This document shows positions 1-5,035 of a stretch of 5,035 bases of DNA, one piece after another (the first letter of the stretch is position 1; the number at the start of each line of letters is the position of its first letter). The notes under the pieces were generated by a model. It was not told where the DNA came from, searched no databases, and was given only the letters and a program-made list of their open reading frames with translations. This stretch comes from Ilumatobacteraceae bacterium. GTDB taxonomy: Bacteria; Actinomycetota; Acidimicrobiia; Acidimicrobiales; Ilumatobacteraceae. The stretch spans positions 1-5,035 of the forward strand of contig SKSP01000479.1 in NCBI GenBank assembly GCA_007122945.1. Direction: 5' to 3'. Both the position numbers and the translations under genes were made by a program.

Positions 1-1518
1 CTCGACGACGCCCGACGCGAGGCCGAGGCCGCCACCGCCGCGCTCGACACCGCCGACGCGACGCTCGCCGAGGCGCGCGCCGAACTGACGAACGCCCGAC
101 GGGCCGAGGCCGACGTGACGGCCCGCCTCGACGCCAACGACGCCCGGTTCACCGCGGCCTCGGAGGGGCTGGCCCGGGTGCAGGCCGAACGGCGCGAAGC
201 GCAGGCCGAACTGGAGAACCTGCAGCGCTCGGTGACGGACCTGGGCGCCCACATCGACGAGGAACGCCAGCGCGTGGCCGAGCTCGAAGCGGTCCTCCCG
301 GCGCTCGACGCCGACGAGCAGGCCGAGGCCGACGCCGCTCGGGCGCGCGGCGAGGCCCGGGCCGAGATGGAGGCCCGCGCCGCCGTCCTGGCGTCGCGTC
401 GTCGTGAGCTCGAGGTCCGCAACGCCAGCTTGCACGAGCGTCAGCAATTCCTCGAGCGGCGGATCGCCGAGACCGAACGGCGCCTGGAGGCCGACGTGGA
501 GGCCCGCGCCGTCGCTGCCGAACGACGCGGTCAGGTGGAACGGTCGATCGTCGCCCTCGACCGTCTGACCGGCCTCGTCGACGACCGTCGCCGCACCATC
601 GACGTCGAGCACGCCCGGCTCGCCGAGCAGCGACGTCGTCAGAGCGACGCGGTGCGGGCGCTGGGCGATCGGCTGGCGAACCTCCGGGCCGAGCGTGCCG
701 AGGCGGAACGGCGCCTGGAAGAGGTCCGCGAGCGTTCGCGCAGAGCCGACATCGACGAAGCGGAGGCCAAGCTCCGATTGGAGACAGCGATCGAGACGTT
801 GCGCCGCGACCTCGACGTGGAACCCGACGCGGCGCTCGCGGCGCCGATGCCCGACGTCCCGGAGGGCACCACGCCGGCGGCCCGGATGCGCGAGCTCGAC
901 CGGGAGTTGCGGCTCCTCGGTCCGATCAACCCGCTCGCACTCGAGGAGTACAACGAGCTGCAGCAGCGTCACCAGTTCCTCGAGGAGCAGCTCGAGGACG
1001 TCCGCTCGACACGGCGGGAGCTGAGTCGGGTGATCCGGGCGGTCGACGGCGAGATCCAGAGCGTGTTCGCCACTGCGTACGCCGATGTCGCGACGAACTT
1101 CACCCGGTTGTTCACGACGCTGTTCCCGGGCGGCTCGGGGTCGCTGATGCTGACCGAGCCCGAGAACCTCCTCGACACCGGCGTCGAGATCGAGGCCCGC
1201 CCGAGCGGCAAGAACGTGAAGAAGCTGTCGCTGTTGTCGGGCGGCGAGCGGAGCCTGACCGCGCTCGCCTTCCTGTTCGCCGTGTTCCGCAGCCGGCCCT
1301 CGCCGTTCTACGTGATGGACGAGGTCGAGGCGGCGCTCGACGACGTCAACCTCCACCGGTTCCTCAGCCTGATCGACGAGTTCCGCAAGGAGGCGCAGCT
1401 CCTCATCGTGAGCCACCAGAAGCGAACGATGGAAGCCGGCGACTCCCTGCTCGGTGTGAGCATGCAACCCGGCGGCTCCTCCAAGGTCGTCGTCGAACGC
1501 GTCGGCTCCGCCGCCTGA
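1..1518 (+). CDS. smc: Chromosome segregation ATPase SMC, C-terminal part (5' end outside window)
   Basis: SMC forms the ATP-driven ring (with ScpA/ScpB in bacteria) that compacts and segregates the chromosome. The reading frame is open from base 1, giving 505 visible residues; bacterial SMCs are usually about 1,150-1,200, so the N-terminal Walker A head, the first coiled-coil arm and the hinge lie upstream. Residues about 1-290 are a charged Glu/Arg/Ala-rich coiled coil, followed by the conserved GPINPLAL segment (307-314) and more coiled coil. The C-terminal ABC head has the signature LSGGE (412-416), Walker B hydrophobic strand ending in Asp440-Glu441, the D-loop ALDD (445-448) and the switch His472 in VSHQKRTME. 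All key residues of this half are intact. The internal GTG at 115 is not a real start, because the coiled coil continues upstream without a stop. The gene ends 153 bp before ftsY. The SMC identification is very secure; only the missing 5' half is unknown. Confidence 0.97.
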   Translation, partial: LDDARREAEAATAALDTADATLAEARAELTNARRAEADVTARLDANDARFTAASEGLARVQAERREAQAELENLQRSVTDLGAHIDEERQRVAELEAVLPALDADEQAEADAARARGEARAEMEARAAVLASRRRELEVRNASLHERQQFLERRIAETERRLEADVEARAVAAERRGQVERSIVALDRLTGLVDDRRRTIDVEHARLAEQRRRQSDAVRALGDRLANLRAERAEAERRLEEVRERSRRADIDEAEAKLRLETAIETLRRDLDVEPDAALAAPMPDVPEGTTPAARMRELDRELRLLGPINPLALEEYNELQQRHQFLEEQLEDVRSTRRELSRVIRAVDGEIQSVFATAYADVATNFTRLFTTLFPGGSGSLMLTEPENLLDTGVEIEARPSGKNVKKLSLLSGGERSLTALAFLFAVFRSRPSPFYVMDEVEAALDDVNLHRFLSLIDEFRKEAQLLIVSHQKRTMEAGDSLLGVSMQPGGSSKVVVERVGSAA

Positions 1519-1558
1519 CCGCCCGAGGCCCCCGGCCCCGACCCCGAGCCACCGACCG

Positions 1559-1620
1559 CTGAGTGACTCTGTGTCGCTGGCTGCCGGCCGGGGCGGCACT
1601 GAGCGACTCTGTGTCGCTGG
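1559..1620. repeat. Two direct copies of a 22-bp hairpin-forming repeat
   Basis: Copies lie at 1559-1580 and 1599-1620, 40 bp apart start to start, and differ at one position only (T1564 versus C1604). Each contains an inverted repeat with a 6-bp stem and 5-nt loop. Copy 2 is AGCGAC-TCTGT-GTCGCT at 1602-1618; copy 1 occupies 1562-1578. The single difference falls inside the left arm and turns a C-G pair into a T-G pair, which still pairs as G-U in RNA. The copies flank a GC-rich spacer containing GCCGGC. No T-tract follows either hairpin, so neither looks like a classic Rho-independent terminator. The location just after smc and before the ftsY promoter would suit a weak terminator, an RNA-processing site or a dispersed chromosomal repeat. 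The function is unknown. Confidence 0.8.
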
Positions 1621-1632
1621 GGTGCTGATCTC

Positions 1633-1656
1633 GGGGGTGGGGCGGGGTGGGGCGGG
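1633..1656 (+). other. G-quadruplex-forming motif upstream of ftsY
   Basis: Five runs of guanines on the plus strand (G5, G4, G4, G4, G3) are separated by single-base loops T, C, T, C. This satisfies the usual quadruplex consensus of four or more G-runs with short loops, and single-nucleotide loops are the most stabilising kind. It lies on the non-template strand immediately 5' of the candidate ftsY -10 box, where the -35 region would be expected. GC-rich genomes produce G-runs by chance, but a regular five-run array is more than background would usually give. Folding in the cell is inference. Confidence 0.65.
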
Positions 1657-1662
1657 TAGCGT
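1657..1662 (+). promoter_or_regulatory. Candidate -10 box for ftsY (TAGCGT)
   Basis: TAGCGT matches the actinobacterial TANNNT -10 consensus and ends 9 nt before the ftsY ATG at 1672. A start of transcription 5-8 nt downstream would give a 5' UTR of only a few bases, which means a nearly leaderless mRNA. This fits the lack of any AGGAGG-like Shine-Dalgarno site before the ATG. No good -35 hexamer is visible, because that position is taken by the G-tract. Read-through from smc is also possible. Confidence 0.45.
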
Positions 1663-1671
1663 CGGCGGGCG

Positions 1672-2811
1672 ATGGATCTGCAGTGGCTCTTCCTCATCCT
1701 CATCGCCGTCGTCATCGTGTTCGGTGTCGCGGTGTTGGTCGTCAGCCGGCGCTCGGGTTCGACCGAGGCGCCACCGGCACCGCCCGACCGGCCGGCCACA
1801 CCGCCCCCCGACCGGCCGGGGCCGGGCGAGACCGCCCCGAGCGGGACGGCCGTGCTCGAGCCCGACACGGTCGAGCCCGAGGTCGTCGAGCCCGAGGTCG
1901 TCGAACCGCCGTCGCTGCGGGCCCGGATGGCCAAGGCCCGCTCCGCCCTGGCGGGCGCGTTCGCGGGGGTCATGGGTCGATCGGGCATCGACGCCGAGAC
2001 CTGGGACGAGCTCGAAGAAGCCCTCCTCCGAGCGGACGTCGGTGTGAAGGTCACCGACGCGCTGCTGGACGACCTGCGCGCCCGCGTCGAGGCCACCGAG
2101 ATCACCGACCCGGCCGGTCTGCTCGACGCACTTCGGGCCGACATGGTGGAACGACTCGCGGAGAGCGAGCGCGAGCTCGCGTTCGATCCGGACCTCGGTG
2201 GGCCGAACATCTGGCTGTTCGTCGGGGTGAACGGCGTCGGGAAGACGACCACGATCGGCAAGGTCGGCGCCCAGCAGGCCGCGTCCGGCCGCACCGTGTT
2301 GATGGCCGCGGGCGACACGTTTCGCGCCGCGGCCGCGGAACAGCTCGGGACGTGGGCCGAGCGGGCCGGAGCCGAATACGTTCGTGGCGCCGAGGGTGGC
2401 GATCCGTCGTCGGTGATCTTCGACGGTGTCGAGCGGGCGGCGTCGCGCGGGATCGATCTCGTGCTCGCGGACACCGCCGGCCGGCTGCACACCAAGACCA
2501 ACCTGATGGACGAGCTCCGCAAGGTGCGTCGGGTCGCCGAGAAGGGGGCCGGCCGGGTCACCGAGACGCTGCTCGTGATCGACGCCACGACGGGGCAGAA
2601 CGGGCTCGCCCAGGCGCGCGAGTTCCGCGAGGCCACCCAGGTCACCGGCGTGGTGCTCACCAAGCTGGACGGCTCGGCCAAGGGCGGCATCGTGTTCGCC
2701 GTCGAGACCGAGCTCGGCATCCCCGTCAAGCTGGTCGGCGTCGGCGAGACGATCGGCGACCTGGTCCCGTTCGACCCGGCCGAGTTCGTCGACGCCTTGT
2801 TCGACCACTGA
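1672..2811 (+). CDS. ftsY: Signal recognition particle receptor FtsY
   Basis: FtsY is the SRP receptor GTPase. It pairs with Ffh at the membrane and hands ribosome-nascent chain complexes to SecYEG. The protein has 379 residues. Residues about 5-24 form one hydrophobic membrane helix followed by Arg-Arg. Residues about 26-80 are a Pro/Glu/Thr-rich linker with short tandem repeats, and the helical N domain covers about 81-165. The NG-domain GTPase motifs are all present: G1 GVNGVGKTTT (185-194, Lys191), G2 DTFRAA (215-220), G3 DTAGRL (267-272), G4 TKLD (330-333) and the closing GVGE (356-359) with the C-terminal DLVPFDP segment. The membrane helix resembles that of other actinobacterial FtsY proteins and differs from the soluble acidic A domain of E. 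coli FtsY. The ATG start is supported by the N-terminal helix and the TANNNT box just upstream. The gene follows smc in the same direction, and its stop directly abuts the stop of the convergent hydrolase gene. Confidence 0.97.
   Translation: MDLQWLFLILIAVVIVFGVAVLVVSRRSGSTEAPPAPPDRPATPPPDRPGPGETAPSGTAVLEPDTVEPEVVEPEVVEPPSLRARMAKARSALAGAFAGVMGRSGIDAETWDELEEALLRADVGVKVTDALLDDLRARVEATEITDPAGLLDALRADMVERLAESERELAFDPDLGGPNIWLFVGVNGVGKTTTIGKVGAQQAASGRTVLMAAGDTFRAAAAEQLGTWAERAGAEYVRGAEGGDPSSVIFDGVERAASRGIDLVLADTAGRLHTKTNLMDELRKVRRVAEKGAGRVTETLLVIDATTGQNGLAQAREFREATQVTGVVLTKLDGSAKGGIVFAVETELGIPVKLVGVGETIGDLVPFDPAEFVDALFDH
1783..1819 (+). repeat. 13-bp direct repeat in the ftsY linker (PDRP motif)
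   Basis: CCCGACCGGCCGG occurs at 1783-1795 and again at 1807-1819, a 24-bp period that keeps the frame and encodes two PPDRP units in the proline-rich linker. It probably reflects slippage expansion of a low-constraint spacer between the membrane helix and the NG domain. Confidence 0.75.
1870..1908 (+). repeat. 15-bp tandem repeat in the ftsY linker (VEPEV units)
   Basis: GTCGAGCCCGAGGTC occurs in tandem at 1870-1884 and 1885-1899, followed by a partial, synonymously diverged third unit at 1900-1908 (GTCGAACCG). It encodes VEPEV-VEPEV-VEP (residues 67-79), an acidic spacer just before the N domain. Repeat number probably varies between relatives. Confidence 0.85.
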
Positions 2812-3651
2812 TCAGGCGGCCCGCAGCGTCTCCTCGAAGAATCCGACCAGCTCGGCCGCGACGGCGTCGGGCCGCGATCGCGGCGCGAAGTGTCCGGCGT
2901 CCGGGAGCACCTGCACGCGCGCGTCCTGCACGTGTTCGGCGATGTGACGGACGCCGTCGTAGAACCATGGTTCGGGGTTCGACCAGGTCCCCTGGCTGAG
3001 GAGCACGGGGACGGTGACCTGTGTCAGCACGGCCGGGTCGGTGAGGGTCGGCCCGTCGGCCGTCAACGCCAGTTCGAGCTCCCTGAGCTGCACCGGCGCG
3101 ACCGGTGCGAGGGCGTCGAACAGGCCGCTCGCCTCGGCGTCGGCGAACTCATCGACGTTGGTCACCACATCGTAGAACACGCGTACGGCATCGGGGAGGC
3201 GGCCGGCCTGAGCGGCGTCGGCCGCCTGGGCGACGGCGCCGCTGATCCGCTCGCCGATCTCCTCGGTGAGCACGTCGAGGACCGGGGGTTCGTGAGCCGC
3301 CACGGCGGCGATCGCGGGCGTACGCGTCGCGGCGCTGAGGGAGAGGGCTCCGCCGAGCGACCAGCCGAACAATCCGACCGGTTCGTCCACGCTCTCGGCC
3401 ATCGCGACGACGTCGTCCACCAGCCGGTCGCTGGTGTGGTCGTCGTGGTCGCCGCTCAGGCCGCGCCCGCGCGTGCTCATCGCGATGACCGTGTGGTGGT
3501 CGGTCACGTGTGGCAGCAGTGGGTCCCAGACGTTCTCGCCGTCCTGGAACGCTCCCGGCACGAACACGATCGGCGGGCCGCTGCCGTGGACCCGGCCGAC
3601 GATCTCGGCACCGTCGATGGCCGTGGCGCGATGGATCCGGTCGGAGGTCAT
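2812..3651 (-). CDS. Alpha/beta-hydrolase fold protein
   Basis: This is a 279-residue protein of the alpha/beta-hydrolase superfamily (esterases, lipases, peroxidases and related enzymes); the substrate cannot be read from sequence. Visible fold landmarks are the oxyanion-hole loop VPGAF (31-35), the RGRGLSG turn (61-67), the nucleophile elbow GWSLGG (96-101, Ser98) and the catalytic His in DAGHFAP (251-257, His254). The catalytic acid is not obvious: the usual loop after the strand VPVLLSQG (214-221) reads TWSNPE with no Asp, so Glu121 in HEPP or Glu227 are candidates. No signal peptide is visible, so it is probably cytoplasmic. The ATG at 3651 is chosen because a GAAAGGAG ribosome site sits 7 nt upstream; a GTG start at 3705 would add 18 residues that run through that site and do not resemble fold sequence. 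The gene has its own promoter and converges on ftsY with no intergenic base. Fold assignment is secure, function is not. Confidence 0.9.
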   Translation of the reverse strand: MTSDRIHRATAIDGAEIVGRVHGSGPPIVFVPGAFQDGENVWDPLLPHVTDHHTVIAMSTRGRGLSGDHDDHTSDRLVDDVVAMAESVDEPVGLFGWSLGGALSLSAATRTPAIAAVAAHEPPVLDVLTEEIGERISGAVAQAADAAQAGRLPDAVRVFYDVVTNVDEFADAEASGLFDALAPVAPVQLRELELALTADGPTLTDPAVLTQVTVPVLLSQGTWSNPEPWFYDGVRHIAEHVQDARVQVLPDAGHFAPRSRPDAVAAELVGFFEETLRAA

Positions 3652-3658
3652 GAGCAGG

Positions 3659-3666
3659 CTCCTTTC
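3659..3666 (-). promoter_or_regulatory. Ribosome binding site of the hydrolase gene (GAAAGGAG)
   Basis: Reading the minus strand, GAAAGGAG is followed by 7 nt and then ATG at 3651. It is the strongest Shine-Dalgarno match in the window and decides the start of the hydrolase against the upstream in-frame GTG at 3705. Confidence 0.85.
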
Positions 3667-3669
3667 TCG

Positions 3670-3711
3670 GGTCCCGCCAACCCCGAGCACCGTGCCCGAC
3701 GCCACGGGACC
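3670..3711 (-). other. Inverted repeat in the hydrolase 5' UTR
   Basis: GGTCCCG at 3670-3676 and CGGGACC at 3705-3711 are perfect 7-bp complements separated by 28 nt. On the hydrolase mRNA the stem would close 3 nt upstream of the GAAAGGAG site, so folding could affect ribosome access. An alternative 5-bp stem, CCGTG (3690-3694) with CACGG (3703-3707), uses part of the same arm. GC-rich sequence forms such stems by chance, so a regulatory role is only a possibility. Confidence 0.4.
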
Positions 3712-3734
3712 GCCGTCCTCGTTGCGTGCGCCCG

Positions 3735-3763
3735 ATCGTAGGGAGCCCCGATGACGGCGTCAA
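3735..3763 (-). promoter_or_regulatory. Sigma-70-type promoter of the hydrolase gene
   Basis: On the minus strand a -35 box TTGACG (3763-3758) is followed by a 17-bp spacer and a -10 box TACGAT (3740-3735), close to the housekeeping consensus TTGACA-N17-TATAAT. Transcription would start near 3727, leaving a 5' UTR of about 76 nt before the ATG at 3651. This is the best promoter in the window. Confidence 0.75.
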
Positions 3764-3840
3764 CGGTTCCGGTCAGCGGTCGCGTCGGCTCGGCCCGGAC
3801 GGGAACCGACGTGCCGGTCGCGGCGTCGGAACGGGCATGA
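3751..3840 (+). CDS. Possible 29-codon leader ORF coupled to the lipoprotein gene
   Basis: An ATG at 3751 opens a 29-codon frame that stops with TGA at 3838-3840. This overlaps the ATG of the lipoprotein gene (3837-3839) as ATGA, the classic arrangement for translational coupling. A GGGAG ribosome-site candidate (3741-3745) lies 5 nt before the start. The peptide (begins MTASTVPVSG, ends AASERA) has no membrane segment, no cysteine and no recognisable domain. The downstream gene has only a weak Shine-Dalgarno match, which gives the coupling idea some point. Against it, the ORF begins inside the spacer of the opposite-strand promoter, is short enough to occur by chance, and has no clear plus-strand promoter. 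Confidence 0.3.
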   Translation: MTASTVPVSGRVGSARTGTDVPVAASERA

Positions 3841-5035
3841 CACGCACGACACACCCCCGGACGGTCGCCACGCTCGTGGCGGGAGCCGTCCTCCTCGCCG
3901 CCTGCGGCACGTCCGACGATGACGGCTCGACCGCGGACGGCGCGGCTGACGACCTGCGAGCCCCGGTCGCCGTCGAGGTGGCCGCCGCCGGCCGCGACGT
4001 GGCCTCGGCGTCGCCGCGGGAGCTCCTCGACCCGGTCGAGGGCGACCAGTTCGTGGACCCGGCGGAGGGGGAGCTGACGACCCTGCCGTGGTTCGGCGGG
4101 TTCGAGTACGAGGTCGGCGAGGGGCTCCCCCCGCTGCCCACCACGGCCGTCGGCTACGAGTTCCCCGCCGGCACCGACGTCGGCGTCGACGAGGTCGCCC
4201 GCATCGCCGAGGCGCTCGGCGTGCCGGGTGAGCCCCAGCGCGGATCCGGACGCGAGGGCGACGGCACCCGCTGGCGGGTCGGTCCCGACGACGGCACCGC
4301 GCCGTCACTCGTGGTGGTCGACGACGGTCAGCTCGGCTGGTACGTGTCCGGGGCGTGGGCCGACACGGCGTTCGGTGAACCGTGCGAGGTGGTCGTCGGC
4401 GACGACGGCGAGGTGGTCGAGGAACGGTGTGCCGAACCGGCGCCGCCGGTGGGCGTGCCGACGGGTGCCGAGGCCGAGCGTCGGGCCCGGGACCTGCTGA
4501 CGGCGCTCGGCCAGGAGCCGTCCGCCTTCGAGCTCGAGACGTTCGCCGACGAGTGGTCGGCGTCGGTGACCGCGTGGTTGCAGCGCGACGGCGTCCGGTG
4601 GCCGCTCGGGTTCGGGTTCGGCTTCGGCGGCGAGGGTGTCCTGCAGTGGGCCAACGGCTGGCTGGCCGAGCCGGTCGCCGCCGGCCCGTACCCGCTCGTC
4701 GATCTCGACGGGGCGCTGGGCCGCCTCGACGACCAACGGAGGATGTGGACCGCCGTCGAGATGATCGACGACATGTCGGGCGACACGGCGGGCGAGCCGG
4801 CCACCGAGGACGAGCTGCCCGGAGAACCGACCGGGACGGCCGTGCTCGTCGACGTCCGCGCCGATCTGTGGTGGGTGTACGACGTGGACGGCTCGATCTG
4901 GTTGCTGCCCGCCTACACGTTCGTCGACACCGACGGGCGCACCCACACCGTCCCGGCCGTGACCGACGAGTTCCTGATCGTCGACGAGCATCCCGGCGTC
5001 GAGGAGCCGATGCCCGTCGAGCCGATGCCCGTCGA
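3837..5035 (+). CDS. Secreted lipoprotein of unknown function (3' end outside window)
   Basis: The frame is open to the window edge, giving 399 residues without a stop. The N-terminus is a lipoprotein signal: basic start (Arg3, Arg8), hydrophobic core 10-22 and lipobox LAAC with Cys23, followed by an acidic Asp/Gly/Ser tether. The mature part therefore sits on the outer face of the cytoplasmic membrane. The body appears to hold two related lobes. One starts with FPAGTDVGVDEVARIAEALGV (from residue 109) and runs to GQLGWY near 168; the other starts at VPTGAEAERRARDLLTALG (from 207) and ends in GPYPLVDLDGALGRL (from 283). Between them Cys183 and Cys198 could form a disulfide. A beta-rich segment with SIWLLPAYTF and PAV follows (about 330-385), then E-P-M-P-V repeats at the edge. 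From memory this layout resembles uncharacterised actinobacterial lipoproteins with PepSY-like lobes; that is unverified. The ATG at 3837 is chosen for the signal peptide; its ribosome site (GGA at 3828-3830) is weak. Coding is well supported, function unknown. Confidence 0.9.
   Translation, partial: MTRTTHPRTVATLVAGAVLLAACGTSDDDGSTADGAADDLRAPVAVEVAAAGRDVASASPRELLDPVEGDQFVDPAEGELTTLPWFGGFEYEVGEGLPPLPTTAVGYEFPAGTDVGVDEVARIAEALGVPGEPQRGSGREGDGTRWRVGPDDGTAPSLVVVDDGQLGWYVSGAWADTAFGEPCEVVVGDDGEVVEERCAEPAPPVGVPTGAEAERRARDLLTALGQEPSAFELETFADEWSASVTAWLQRDGVRWPLGFGFGFGGEGVLQWANGWLAEPVAAGPYPLVDLDGALGRLDDQRRMWTAVEMIDDMSGDTAGEPATEDELPGEPTGTAVLVDVRADLWWVYDVDGSIWLLPAYTFVDTDGRTHTVPAVTDEFLIVDEHPGVEEPMPVEPMPV
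5004..5035 (+). repeat. 15-bp tandem repeat at the lipoprotein C-terminus (EPMPV units)
   Basis: GAGCCGATGCCCGTC occurs at 5004-5018 and 5019-5033, and the first two bases of a third unit (GA) end the window. The units are in frame and identical at the DNA level, encoding EPMPV from residue 390. Exact identity suggests recent slippage expansion. The full repeat number is outside the window. Confidence 0.8.

Noticed and set aside
1519..1620. Rho-independent terminator after smc
   Set aside because: Hairpins are present but no T-tract follows any of them, so a classic terminator cannot be supported.
1559..1620. CRISPR array or insertion-sequence ends
   Set aside because: There are only two repeat copies with an 18-bp spacer and no cas genes or transposase, and the copies are direct rather than terminal inverted repeats of an element.
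1308..2729. Long minus-strand open frame (473 codons) antisense to the smc end and ftsY
   Set aside because: It is Ser/Arg/Pro-rich with no recognisable domain, and it lies opposite two secure genes. Long antisense frames are expected at this GC content.
1647..2999. Plus-strand frame of 450 codons overlapping ftsY
   Set aside because: The product is an Arg/Gly-rich shadow in another frame of ftsY, and it runs on into the convergent hydrolase gene.
3652..3705. N-terminal extension of the hydrolase from a GTG at 3705
   Set aside because: The 18 extra codons run through the GAAAGGAG ribosome site that serves the ATG at 3651 and add no fold-like sequence.
2890..3741. Plus-strand frame of 283 codons opposite the hydrolase
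   Set aside because: It is the antisense shadow of the hydrolase, which has a promoter, a ribosome site and catalytic motifs; the shadow has none.
4305..4991. Minus-strand frame of 228 codons opposite the lipoprotein gene
   Set aside because: It has no ribosome site or domain, and the plus strand carries a lipobox signal peptide and a coherent protein across the same interval.

Overview
This is a GC-rich window (roughly 70% G+C by eye, with strong G/C bias at third codon positions) from an ordinary bacterial chromosome. The gene content and style suggest an actinobacterium: smc next to ftsY, an FtsY with an N-terminal membrane helix and Pro/Glu-rich linker, TANNNT-type -10 boxes close to start codons, and a two-lobed lipoprotein of a kind common in that phylum. 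Acidimicrobiia (Ilumatobacter-like) is my best guess, but that is inference from style, not a search result.

Layout. Bases 1-1518 (+) are the 3' part of smc, the chromosome-condensation ATPase. They hold the returning coiled coil and the C-terminal ATPase head; the N-terminal half and hinge lie outside the window. Bases 1519-1671 form a non-coding gap with two copies of a 22-bp hairpin-forming repeat and then a five-run G-quadruplex motif. The G-tract abuts a likely -10 box for ftsY (1672-2811, +), the signal recognition particle receptor GTPase. The ftsY stop codon directly touches the stop codon of a convergent gene (2812-3651, -) for an alpha/beta hydrolase. That gene has a clear Shine-Dalgarno site and a well-formed TTGACG-N17-TACGAT promoter. 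Bases 3652-3836 are the divergent intergenic region; it contains that promoter, a hairpin in the hydrolase 5' UTR, and a possible 29-codon leader ORF whose stop overlaps the next start as ATGA. From 3837 to the window edge (+) runs a lipoprotein gene with no stop inside the window. It ends in a 15-bp tandem repeat encoding E-P-M-P-V.

How the genes relate. smc and ftsY are housekeeping genes for chromosome segregation and co-translational membrane targeting, and their adjacency is common in bacteria. The hydrolase and the lipoprotein are divergent accessory genes with no visible functional link to the first two. I see no mobile element, CRISPR array, tRNA, rRNA or defence system. The parts most worth a second look are the paired hairpin repeats and G-tract between smc and ftsY, the zero-gap convergent stops, the leader ORF, and the uncharacterised lipoprotein.
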